A DNA stretch of 64,000 nucleotides from an uncultured Alphaproteobacteria bacterium. GTDB taxonomy: Bacteria; Pseudomonadota; Alphaproteobacteria; RF32; CAG-239. This document shows, piece after piece, positions 35,101 to 42,617 of this stretch (the stretch's first letter is position 1; the number at the start of each line of letters is the position of its first letter). The notes beneath the pieces are model-generated. The model searched no databases, was not told the DNA's origin, and saw only the letters and a program-made list of their open reading frames with translations. The stretch is taken from the NCBI GenBank assembly GCA_944393685.1, contig CALYAW010000002.1, positions 143,586 to 207,585 on the forward strand, given 5' to 3'. The translations under genes were made by a program, and so were the position numbers.

Positions 35101-35614
35101 GAAAAATATCTATAATGTCTCCTCTAACAGCATATTCCCCCTGCTCTATTACTTGCTCGACCCGTGTATAGCCGTTAACCGCAGCATAATGCAAAAAATC
35201 ATTAAAATTCAGCCGCTCACTAACCCTAACTTCACGCGATGAATTAAGAAAAATTTTAGCCGGCGGAAGTTTTTGAAGAACAGCCCCGACACTGGTGATG
35301 ATAACGCGCGGTTTTTTCTCTTTGGGATGCAAAGCCAACTCTGCCAATGTTTCTACTCGCTCGCTCATAATGCCGCTGTTGGGAGAAACTCGGTCATAGG
35401 GAACCGTATCCCATGCCGGAAAACGTAATACTTTTAATTCCGGATACATATATTGCAAAGTCGAAGCCGCTCTTGCAAGCTCTGCGCCATCGCTTACTAT
35501 GTAAATAATATCTTCCGATCCAGAAAGCGCAAATTGCCCTACCAAAAAGGAATCATATCCCGATGGTATGGAGGAAAGCGTGTAACCGCCCATATTTTTT
35601 ATATCATATGGCAT
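32147..35614 (-). CDS. mfd: Transcription-repair coupling factor
   Basis: Removes RNA polymerase stalled at DNA lesions and recruits UvrA. 1155 residues. Seen: N-terminal UvrB-like part (LRFPAWDTVPYDRVSPN, YAVRGDIIDIFPVGSQEPLR), the RNA polymerase-interacting domain (GELVVHIEHGIGRFMGLENI), helicase motifs (CGDVGFGKTEVALRAAF Walker A, IIDEEQHFGV, TLTATPIPRTLQ), RecG-type translocation motif and the C-terminal TRCF domain. Convergent with the tail-collar gene; divergent from recG. Confidence 0.97.
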   Translation of the reverse strand: MPYDIKNMGGYTLSSIPSGYDSFLVGQFALSGSEDIIYIVSDGAELARAASTLQYMYPELKVLRFPAWDTVPYDRVSPNSGIMSERVETLAELALHPKEKKPRVIITSVGAVLQKLPPAKIFLNSSREVRVSERLNFNDFLHYAAVNGYTRVEQVIEQGEYAVRGDIIDIFPVGSQEPLRIDLFDEEIERIRTFDAMSQRTTGEIKKYTFQVVNEVILDANTIKNFRSAYREAFGAAFNEDEIYEAISNGKKYLGYENWLPFFYSDPLPSLFDYLPSAYIISGKDVEQAAHSKTESIIDYYQARLEALQVKSGSEIDVYRPIKPELLYLQATELKSIFERRKAVSLTNLSLPEAEKVHNCGVLPIRNFSSAHNSGAAKVYTDLKDYLQEYAKSKKIIACYTEGSRERLFGLMNEYEIPNLSYAETWSEAIEKSSQKTVLVVMPLSHGFKTSDMIVIAEADILGERKQHKVKKITSKDLIADISALSVGELVVHIEHGIGRFMGLENIMAGGAPHDCLKIIYANEAKLFVPVENIDVVSRYGIEDENIELDTLGGVAWQAKKAKVKQRIKDIAEKLIKIAAERQLKKADCYVPPQGLFDDFCARFPYNETDDQLNAISDVMADLNASIPMDRLICGDVGFGKTEVALRAAFAVAVSGAQVALIVPTTLLARQHYQNFKQRMEGFPVRVRMLSRLVTPKEAALTRQGLKDGSVEIVIGTHSLLSKDIEFCNLGMIIIDEEQHFGVAHKEKLKQLKSDVHVLTLTATPIPRTLQLSLTGVKQLSIIATPPVDRLAARTFVMPFDSVMIKEAIYREKFRGGQVFFVCPRVSDISEMEQKLRALVPDIKILVAHGQMPVKQLEDVMTDFADGKADLLLSTTIIESGIDMPSVNTMIVHRSDMFGLAQLYQLKGRVGRGKLRGYCYFTIPPKKQLKPIAERRLSILQALDTLGAGFSLASHDMDIRGSGNVLGEEQSGHIKEVGISLYQHMLEEEILRLRAGSQAEQQTKQIEDWAPQITTGIPIMIPEKYVRDLGVRLGLYKRIGELSNNEEIADMREELIDRFGSLPEEVENLLQTVEIKLLCKASNIDRIDAGAKGILIGLRNNIFAKPDKLIEFVATQFGAVKIRPDQKLFIEKDLSSYKTRIETIRKYVGKIASLL

Positions 35615-35691
35615 TTTTTATTCTGCTATTTACTTCTTGCTTCAAAATATATACAATCGCACATTATAGCAACTCTTTTTTTGAGGAATTT

Positions 35692-37773
35692 ATGCGTCCG
35701 GAAATTTTATATCCCCTGTTTGCCAATATCTCTAGCTTAAAAGGCGTCGGTGATAAGGCTCATAAATTTTTAAATACTTTGCTTGATGGTGACAAAATCG
35801 TTAATTTGTTATGGCATTTGCCGTCAGGAATTGTTGATCGCTCCTATTCTCCAAAACTTGTTGATGCTGTGGCAGGTCGTATCTGTACCTTAAAAATTCG
35901 CGTTATTGAGCATATTCCTCCTAAAACAAGTAAACAACCTTATAGAGTCATTGTTGAAGACGATACCGATCAACTGGAACTGATTTTTTTCAAGATTTAT
36001 GCTGACTCCATTAAAAAAAATCTACCTCTCGGAAGTACGCGGATTATCAGCGGAAAAATCGAAAACTACAATGGTATGTGGCAAATGCCGCATCCGGATT
36101 TTATTGTGAAACCGGAACAATTTGGTACGGATATGAAAAAAGAAACCGTCTATCCTCTTACCGCAGGTATTACCAATAAAATGATGTGTAAATTTGTACA
36201 ACAAGCTCTGGCTAAAATCCCCTCTTTTGCTGAATGGCAAAACAAAGATTTTGTTAAACAACAAAATTGGAAAGATTTTAAAACCGCTTTAACGAACGTT
36301 CATCATCCAAAATATTCTACAGACCTTGAACCATGGTGCGCTGAGCGTTCCAGATTGGCTTACGATGAATTATTGGCAAACCAACTGGCTCTTGCCATTG
36401 TTCGTCAAAAAATAAAAAAACAACCAGGGCGAGAAATACGCGGAAACGGTATGCTGCGTAAAAAAGTTTTGGAATCTTTACCTTTCGAGCTGACTTCTGC
36501 GCAAAAGAATGTATTGAATGATATATATGCCGATCAGGCCGAAAAATTTAGAATGCTGCGCTTGTTGCAAGGTGATGTCGGCAGCGGAAAAACTATAGTT
36601 GCTCTGCTTGCAATGCTTAATGCCGTCGAGTGTGGCGCTCAAGCCGCAATTATGGCTCCTACAGAGATTTTGGCCAAGCAACATCTGGATACCATTGCTC
36701 CTCTGGCAGAAAATATTGGCTTGAATATTCAGCTTCTGACCGGTCGCGTTAAAGGAAAAAACCGTACTCAAATTCTTGAGAATCTTGAAAACGGAGATAT
36801 CAACATTATCATAGGAACTCATGCCCTTTTCCAAGAAAATGTCGTGTTCAAAGATTTGGCTTTTGTTGTGGTTGATGAACAACATAGATTTGGTGTCCAT
36901 CAACGTTTGAACTTATCTGAAAAAGGAAACAAGGCCGATGTTTTGGTCATGACGGCAACTCCTATTCCGAGAACACTGGTTTTAACCGCTTATGGTGATA
37001 TGGAATACTCTAAAATTGACCAAATGCCAGAAGGCCGAAAACCTACAGACACCAGAGTGCTTCCCATTGACAAACTCCAAGATGTCGTTGCCGGTCTTAA
37101 ACGCAAATTAGCTGAAGGGGCTCGTGCTTATTGGGTATGTCCGTTGGTAGAAGAATCGGAAAAACTTGATTTGGCCGCCGCAGAAGATCGTTTTGCCGCT
37201 TTACAACTCGTTTTTGGAGATAAAGTCGGACTAATACATGGTAAAATGAAAGAAAAAGATAAAGATGCAATAATGGAGAAATTTAAAAAAGGCGAAATTT
37301 CTCTCTTGGTTGCTACAACCGTTATTGAGGTTGGCGTTAACGTCCCTGAAGCCACAATCATGGTTATTGAACATGCTGAAAGATTTGGTTTGGCCCAGCT
37401 TCACCAATTGCGCGGCAGAATTAAAAGGGGCAATAACGCTTCTACTTGTTTGCTGATGTATGCTCCTCCTTTGAGTGAGACCGGAAAGGAAAGACTTAAT
37501 ATCATGAAACACAGCGAAGACGGCTTTGAGATTGCCGAAAAAGACTTGGAACTACGCGGCGGAGGAGAAATTCTTGGAACCAAGCAAAGCGGCTTTACGA
37601 TGTTTAAGATTGCCGATATGAGCGTACATAAAAATTTACTCCACATTGCCAACCAAGATGCAAAAATGATTCTTGAAACTGATCCAAAACTTGAAACTGA
37701 TCGTGGAAATGCTTTGCGTACACTTTTATATTTGTTTGAAAAAGATGACTGTGTAAAAACTTATAAAGCCTAG
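35692..37773 (+). CDS. recG: ATP-dependent DNA helicase RecG
   Basis: Remodels stalled replication forks and Holliday junctions. 693 residues from the chosen ATG. Seen: wedge/OB domain (LKGVGDKAHKFLNTL, IEDDTDQLELIFF-type strand), Walker A GDVGSGKTIVALLAML, VVDEQHRFGV, MTATPIPRTLVLTAYGD and the conserved QLRGRIKRG and ELRGGGEILGTKQSGF motifs of the RecG translocase. The frame is open 43 codons upstream to 35563, but GAGGAATTT precedes ATG 35692. Divergent from mfd with a 77-nt gap. Confidence 0.96.
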   Translation: MRPEILYPLFANISSLKGVGDKAHKFLNTLLDGDKIVNLLWHLPSGIVDRSYSPKLVDAVAGRICTLKIRVIEHIPPKTSKQPYRVIVEDDTDQLELIFFKIYADSIKKNLPLGSTRIISGKIENYNGMWQMPHPDFIVKPEQFGTDMKKETVYPLTAGITNKMMCKFVQQALAKIPSFAEWQNKDFVKQQNWKDFKTALTNVHHPKYSTDLEPWCAERSRLAYDELLANQLALAIVRQKIKKQPGREIRGNGMLRKKVLESLPFELTSAQKNVLNDIYADQAEKFRMLRLLQGDVGSGKTIVALLAMLNAVECGAQAAIMAPTEILAKQHLDTIAPLAENIGLNIQLLTGRVKGKNRTQILENLENGDINIIIGTHALFQENVVFKDLAFVVVDEQHRFGVHQRLNLSEKGNKADVLVMTATPIPRTLVLTAYGDMEYSKIDQMPEGRKPTDTRVLPIDKLQDVVAGLKRKLAEGARAYWVCPLVEESEKLDLAAAEDRFAALQLVFGDKVGLIHGKMKEKDKDAIMEKFKKGEISLLVATTVIEVGVNVPEATIMVIEHAERFGLAQLHQLRGRIKRGNNASTCLLMYAPPLSETGKERLNIMKHSEDGFEIAEKDLELRGGGEILGTKQSGFTMFKIADMSVHKNLLHIANQDAKMILETDPKLETDRGNALRTLLYLFEKDDCVKTYKA

Positions 37774-37782
37774 ATATTTTTA

Positions 37783-37811
37783 TTGACATCACTTTAAGCC
37801 TGCTGTATCTA
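37783..37811 (+). promoter_or_regulatory. Putative sigma-70 promoter of the CDF exporter
   Basis: TTGACA (37783-37788), 17-nt spacer, TATCTA (37806-37811). The -10 abuts the palindromic operator at 37812. Confidence 0.65.
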
Positions 37812-37830
37812 TATACCCATATGGGGTATA
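37812..37830 (+). promoter_or_regulatory. CsoR/RcnR-like metal-responsive operator
   Basis: TATACCC-N5-GGGTATA, a 7-bp perfect inverted repeat. This TACCC...GGGTA form is the operator type of the CsoR/RcnR (DUF156) family of copper/nickel-sensing repressors. It covers the presumed transcription start, so a bound repressor would block the exporter gene. No such repressor gene is in the window. Confidence 0.6.
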
Positions 37831-37841
37831 GGGAGGAGAAA

Positions 37842-38765
37842 ATGTCTAACCATTGTCATAACGAACCAGCAAAACATCATCATGACCACGCTATGGGACA
37901 CCACCATGGCGAAATAAGCGAAAAAAACGTCAAATACTTATTTGTCTCTTTTTTAATCAATATGTTACTCTCCGTTGCAGAAATTGTCGGAGGAATCATT
38001 GCCGGAAGTGTCTCCCTTATTGGCGATGCTTTGCACAATACTTCCGATGCTTTCTCCATTTTGATTGCGGTTATCGCTTTTAAAATCGGAAAGAAAAAAG
38101 CAAATAACAAGTATACTTATGGTTTTAAGCGCGCAGAAATTATCGGCGGTTTTGTTAATTTGATTTTATTATTTATTTCCGGTTTATATTTGATTGTTGA
38201 AGGGTGTTCTCGCCTAATCTCTCCTGAACCTATTGAAGGTGAAATTATTGTTTGGATATCAATTTTAGCTTTAATTGTTGATGTTGCCACAGCGAAACTT
38301 TCTCATCACGGATCTGCTCATAATACAAATATGCGGATGGTCTTTTTGCATAATCTTGCCGATGCTCTCGGTTCTGTCGGCGTTATTGTTTCCGGTTTAT
38401 GCGTTATTTGGTTTGATGTATACGCGGTTGACGGAATTGTCGCTCTTTTGATTGCTTTTTATATGATTTATCAAGCCGTTTTATCTTTTCCTAAGGTTGT
38501 TAATATTTTGATGAATGCGGCTCCTGATCATATTAAAGTACAGGATGTGGCAAATGCTCTTGAAAAAATTGAAGGAATAAGCAACGTACATCATATTCAT
38601 CTTTGGTGTATCAACGAAAATGACATTGCCTTGGATTGTCATCTTGAGGCAGAAAATCTTGAACTGATACAGGAAGTAAACAAAATTCTTCTTGATGAAT
38701 TCGGAATTGAGCACAGCAATATTCAAGTTGAACAAAACAGCTCTTGCACAAAATGCAGACTTTAG
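37842..38765 (+). CDS. CDF-family metal cation efflux protein (CzcD/ZitB-like)
   Basis: Inner-membrane metal/proton antiporter, 307 residues from the ATG behind GGGAGGAGAAA. Seen: a His-rich N terminus (HCHNEPAKHHHDHAMGHHHG), six hydrophobic helices with the CDF metal-site motifs HNTSDAF (HxxxD-type) and LHNLADALGSVGV, and a cytosolic C-terminal domain with VHHIHLW. A CxxC (CTKC) ends the protein. The metal is probably Zn, Co, Ni or Cd. An operator of CsoR/RcnR type at the promoter points to metal induction. An upstream in-frame ATG (37821) lies in the operator and is unlikely. Confidence 0.92.
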   Translation: MSNHCHNEPAKHHHDHAMGHHHGEISEKNVKYLFVSFLINMLLSVAEIVGGIIAGSVSLIGDALHNTSDAFSILIAVIAFKIGKKKANNKYTYGFKRAEIIGGFVNLILLFISGLYLIVEGCSRLISPEPIEGEIIVWISILALIVDVATAKLSHHGSAHNTNMRMVFLHNLADALGSVGVIVSGLCVIWFDVYAVDGIVALLIAFYMIYQAVLSFPKVVNILMNAAPDHIKVQDVANALEKIEGISNVHHIHLWCINENDIALDCHLEAENLELIQEVNKILLDEFGIEHSNIQVEQNSSCTKCRL

Positions 38766-39454
38766 CTCAACAATGTTAAAACGGCTCCTATCGAAAGAGG
38801 AATTGCCAAATTATCATCTAATTCCAAACGATCTTCATAAAGCTCAACCAATGTTGCAAGCGCACAAGCAATCACACTTACATACGTAAAGTGATAAATC
38901 GGCTCAAACAGCATATTGACTATCAATGCACTCAGAAAAAATGCATTTGTTCCCTCCAAAGATTTTTGCTTATATATTTTACGCACTCCTATTGCTTTGC
39001 CGACTAATGCGGCCATCGTGTCTGATACCAACATGACACTTAAAGCTATCACGGCAATAGGTTTAGAAAAAAAGATGGTGCACATCAGCGCTGACGATAA
39101 AACGTAAATACCACCGCTTGGTACAAAACGAAGATGAACTCGTTCCGAACTACGCAAACTTTTACCAAAAATGATGTTAAATGAAATGCGAGCCCATTTC
39201 CAACGACGAAAATTGCCGTATTCTACCAAGACATCTCCCAACAGCAACCCCAAGAAGACTATTATGGAAACCCAACTCGGTGTGAAATAAATCAACGTCG
39301 GAATCCATAGGGAACTCAGATGTATCGTCTTTCGATAAACTTCTTGCCGATATGATTTTGGCATATTGGCTTCCAAACTGGCTCTATAGGCCTGCATCTT
39401 TTCAACTATTTTCTCTTTGTTCTTGCTTAAATGGTTCATTTTTCTTATTTCCAT
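38762..39454 (-). CDS. SEC59/DGK1/VTE5-like lipid or polyprenol kinase
   Basis: 230 residues, multi-helix membrane protein. Seen: YRQEVYRKTIHLSSLWIP, PSGGIYVLSSALMCTIFF, then the family signature SDTMAALVGKAIGVRKIYKQ followed by KSLEGTNAFF and a terminal ELYEDRLELDDNLAIPL. This is the core of CTP-dependent dolichol, phytol and diacylglycerol kinases. The lipid substrate is unknown. The convergent CDF stop overlaps its own stop by 4 nt. The start is uncertain: Met1 or Met6 (AAATAAGAAAAATG). Confidence 0.82.
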   Translation of the reverse strand: MEIRKMNHLSKNKEKIVEKMQAYRASLEANMPKSYRQEVYRKTIHLSSLWIPTLIYFTPSWVSIIVFLGLLLGDVLVEYGNFRRWKWARISFNIIFGKSLRSSERVHLRFVPSGGIYVLSSALMCTIFFSKPIAVIALSVMLVSDTMAALVGKAIGVRKIYKQKSLEGTNAFFLSALIVNMLFEPIYHFTYVSVIACALATLVELYEDRLELDDNLAIPLSIGAVLTLLS

Positions 39455-39599
39455 ATTGCGCTGTTTTTTGAAAGCATACAGCTTTTAATCTTTTTTGCAA
39501 GTTTTTAAACATATCGCTTCGTTTGGTGTTGCTCTTTTGATTTAAACTGCTATAGTGGCGCAAAATTACATTTTTACAGCTTAACTCAGGAGTAACTTT

Positions 39600-40208
39600 A
39601 TGTTCTACAAATTCGATTTCCAACAATTTATCAGTTCTTTTTTCGTTCTATTTGCCATAATTGACATTATCGGCACCATGCCTATCATCATCTCTTTGAA
39701 AAAGCGCGGTAAAAAGCTCAATCCTCTTAAAGCTGCCCTACTCTCCTTTGCTATGTTTATGATTTTTTTATACGTCGGAGAGGCTTTTTTGAAACTCTTT
39801 AATGTTGATATATCTTCTTTTGCTGTTGCCGGTTCTTTGATTATTTTTATTATGGCTTTAGAAATGGTTTTGGATATCCATATCTTTAAGGATACGGAAG
39901 ATTCTCCAAAAGATTCTACTTTTTTCCCTGTTGTTTTTCCGTTGATTGCAGGCGCCGGCGCTTTAACTACCCTGTTGTCAATTCGTTCGCAATTTCATAG
40001 TATTAATATCATTTTGGCAGTAGCGGCAAATATGTTCGTTGTCTATTGGGTATTGCGTTTTGCCAAAAGAATTGAAGCGCTGCTCGGTGCTGGCGTTATC
40101 TATATGATTCAGAAGTTCTTCGGTATTATACTGCTGGCCATATCTGTAAAACTTTTTACAACAAATATGACCAGAATTATTGAAGTGTTTATCAAACAAA
40201 CCAACTAA
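39600..40208 (+). CDS. MarC/UPF0056 family membrane protein
   Basis: 202 residues with six hydrophobic helices. Seen: FVLFAIIDIIGTMPIIISL, LSFAMFMIFLYVGEAFLKLF, SLIIFIMALEMVLD and FPLIAGAGALTTLL. These match the MarC family of inner-membrane proteins, often annotated as amino-acid exporters but biochemically undefined. Start behind CAGGAGTAAC. Convergent with radC with a 2-nt gap. Confidence 0.88.
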   Translation: MFYKFDFQQFISSFFVLFAIIDIIGTMPIIISLKKRGKKLNPLKAALLSFAMFMIFLYVGEAFLKLFNVDISSFAVAGSLIIFIMALEMVLDIHIFKDTEDSPKDSTFFPVVFPLIAGAGALTTLLSIRSQFHSINIILAVAANMFVVYWVLRFAKRIEALLGAGVIYMIQKFFGIILLAISVKLFTTNMTRIIEVFIKQTN

Positions 40209-40210
40209 TT

Positions 40211-40909
40211 TTATGCAAATATTCCGTGTGAATTAAAACTATAGGCGTCGCTTGGACTGATTATGATATGATCTACCAAGCGGATGCCTATGGTCGCACA
40301 GGCATCTCTTATTTGTTTTGTAACTTGAATATCTGCTTGTGATGGCGTAACATCACCGGAAGGGTGATTGTGAACCATGATGATTGATGATGACTTGTTG
40401 GCTAATGCCGCTTTGACAACCTCTCTGGGATGTACCGACACCATATTGATTGTCCCCTTTTGTATCAATTCTTGCTTCATGACATGTAATTTGCTGTTCA
40501 GATAAATTATATGCAATTCTTCCACATCAGAAAATGCCATGGTTGCACGACAGTAATCAACCAAAGCATCCGTTGTCAGTAAAACGGGAAGTTCATTTTC
40601 ATGTAAATTTTGCCATGTAACTCGTTCTAATGCCGCATTTATAATTCTAAAAACCGTATAAGCGCTTTCTTTGACACCAGAAACCTCAAAAAGATCGTCT
40701 CTATCGGCATTTATAACCCTTGCAAAACTGCCAAACTTACGAATAAGAGCTTTGGCTATCGGTTTTACATCTCGGCGCGGAATGGCTATTGTTAAAAGAA
40801 GCTCTAAAAGCTCATAATCAGCCATATCTTTACCGCCGCCCGAAAGAAAACGCTCTCTCAAACGTTGGCGATGACCAAGATAATCCGGTTGAATATTGGT
40901 ATCAGTCAT
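40211..40909 (-). CDS. radC: RadC family JAB/MPN-domain protein
   Basis: 232 residues. Seen: N-terminal helix-hairpin-helix part (GHRQRLRERFLSGG, KLGSFARVINA-type), then a JAB metallo-domain with the JAMM motif MVHNHPSGDVTPSQADI and the preceding VSVHPREVVKAAL. RadC was named as a DNA repair protein but its enzyme role is unproven; the metal site (HNHPSGD) is intact here. Starts 30 nt before map on the same strand. Confidence 0.94.
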   Translation of the reverse strand: MTDTNIQPDYLGHRQRLRERFLSGGGKDMADYELLELLLTIAIPRRDVKPIAKALIRKFGSFARVINADRDDLFEVSGVKESAYTVFRIINAALERVTWQNLHENELPVLLTTDALVDYCRATMAFSDVEELHIIYLNSKLHVMKQELIQKGTINMVSVHPREVVKAALANKSSSIIMVHNHPSGDVTPSQADIQVTKQIRDACATIGIRLVDHIIISPSDAYSFNSHGIFA

Positions 40910-40939
40910 GTAGTCCCTTGTATGTAATAAGATAATATT

Positions 40940-41746
40940 TTAAACTTTATAAGGTGGTTTATCTAACCCTTTGGGAGAATAGGTAAAGACTTCATAGCCG
41001 TCTTTTGTTACTGCCAAAGAATGTTCAAACTGTGCTGAAAGTGTTTTATCTCTCGTGGTTGCTGTCCATCCATTTTGCAAAATTATGGCGTCTTTTTTGC
41101 CAATATTAATCATTGGCTCAATTGTAAAGAACATCCCCTCTTCTAAAAGAACTCCTGTGCCTTTACGACCACAGTGCATAACGTTGGGTTCATCATGGAA
41201 AACCTGCCCAAGTCCGTGACCACAAAACATATCAACGACTGAATAACCATATTGATGCGCGTATTCCTCTATAACCGCGCCTATGTCCCCTAAACGTGCG
41301 CCAGGTCTAACCGCATCTATACCTCGCATCATACATTCGTATGTAACATTGCACAAACGTTTGGCCTTTATTTTCGGTTCACCCGCGTAATACATACGAC
41401 TGGTATCGCCATACCAGCCATCAACTATGGCCGTAACATCAATATTTAAAATATCTCCGTTTGCTAGTTTGCGTTCATAATCCGGGATACCATGACATAT
41501 TACATGATTAATTGAAATACAGGTTGATTTTGGATATCCTCGATAACCAAGACATGCCGGTATTGCTCCGTGATCTTCCATGAATTTTCTACATAAATCA
41601 TCCAGTTCTCCGGTCGTAACCCCAACTTGGACATATGGCGTAATAAAATCCAGACATGCCGCGGCAACTCTTCCTGCTATACGCATCTTTTCGAAATCTT
41701 CTTTATTATCGTGAATTACCACGCCGTCTTTTCTTTTGTAAGACAC
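40940..41746 (-). CDS. map: Methionine aminopeptidase (type I)
   Basis: Removes the initiator Met from nascent proteins. 268 residues. Seen: the metal ligands in NIDVTAIVDGWYGDTSRMYY (Asp-Asp), VDMFCGHGLGQVFHDEPNV (His), MFFTIEPMINIGKKD (Glu) and SAQFEHSLAVT (Glu). Normal length and order for bacterial MetAP. GTG start behind AAAGGTTTAGATAAA. Follows the sfsA-like gene by 18 nt. Confidence 0.96.
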   Translation of the reverse strand: MSYKRKDGVVIHDNKEDFEKMRIAGRVAAACLDFITPYVQVGVTTGELDDLCRKFMEDHGAIPACLGYRGYPKSTCISINHVICHGIPDYERKLANGDILNIDVTAIVDGWYGDTSRMYYAGEPKIKAKRLCNVTYECMMRGIDAVRPGARLGDIGAVIEEYAHQYGYSVVDMFCGHGLGQVFHDEPNVMHCGRKGTGVLLEEGMFFTIEPMINIGKKDAIILQNGWTATTRDKTLSAQFEHSLAVTKDGYEVFTYSPKGLDKPPYKV

Positions 41747-41764
41747 TTTATCTAAACCTTTCTT

Positions 41765-42460
41765 TTAATATGTTATTTCTATTTTTTCAGAAACACTAAC
41801 TCTCGTTTTATCGACATTACATCCATAACAAATAAACTGCAATCCGTTTTTTGCTTCTTCAAAAATTTTTGCTGCTGCTACAGGAGCCTGTGTCCATATA
41901 AATTTTGCCTCATGACAGTTACTTTGTGGAACAATCATAAAAGCTATCGTTTCGTGTCCGGCTGCACGAAGTTTGCGCATTTCTTCAAACATTTCTATCT
42001 CAAAAAAATTGATGTCTATCGGAAAAACTGCACATCCTGCTTGCAAACCGTATAATGTGGTGATGTAAACATAGCATTTTTTGCCTTTTTCATCGGACAA
42101 CTCATAATGAATGTGCGGCAAATGATCATCAGGATCAATATGACGACATTCCTTAAAGCACCATAGTTCTGAGATCTTTTTATTGTCAAAGGCTTCCTTA
42201 AAAAGCCGTTCTTCGTAACGAGGACTGGTGAAAATTAAATGTCCGTTTTTGTTGATATACTCAATTTTATATTTGATGATGCGATTTTTATTGGTCGTTC
42301 TTTTTACAAAAACCTCCATCCCTTCGGTGCAAATCGAATTTATCTCTTTTCTGGAGCAAAACGCAGGCACAACAGAATCGTCTGACAATTTTATATCTAT
42401 AATCATCGAATTGAACCTTTTGACAACAATGGCCGGAAACAGCTCATGCCTGTACTGCAC
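41765..42460 (-). CDS. SfsA-like protein with lost nuclease site
   Basis: 231 residues, similar to the SfsA DNA-binding/nuclease family by N-terminal (VVKRFNSMIIDIKL, EGMEVFVKRT), middle (SELWCFKECR) and C-terminal pattern (LRAAGHETIAFMIVPQSNC, FEEAKNGLQFICYGCNVD). The expected PD-(D/E)XK residues are gone: the R-I-D-F motif is H-I-H-Y, and the E-V-K motif is Y-I-T. The family P-N-T-G turn is also missing. So it is probably an inactive paralogue, perhaps a nucleic-acid binder (inference). GTG start behind GGGAGAA. Upstream of map. Confidence 0.7.
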   Translation of the reverse strand: MQYRHELFPAIVVKRFNSMIIDIKLSDDSVVPAFCSRKEINSICTEGMEVFVKRTTNKNRIIKYKIEYINKNGHLIFTSPRYEERLFKEAFDNKKISELWCFKECRHIDPDDHLPHIHYELSDEKGKKCYVYITTLYGLQAGCAVFPIDINFFEIEMFEEMRKLRAAGHETIAFMIVPQSNCHEAKFIWTQAPVAAAKIFEEAKNGLQFICYGCNVDKTRVSVSEKIEITY

Positions 42461-42617
42461 AAAAATTCTCCCTTGGTTTTTGACGCTTTTCTCAAATATG
42501 CCCGAAGTTTATAATTTTGGCAAGAATAACATTGTTTTTTAGCAAAAAAATAGTAGACAGTATTTCAAGATTGTTTTATTAATCAGAGGTTAATATTTTT
42601 TGTTTTGGAAAGTTAAA

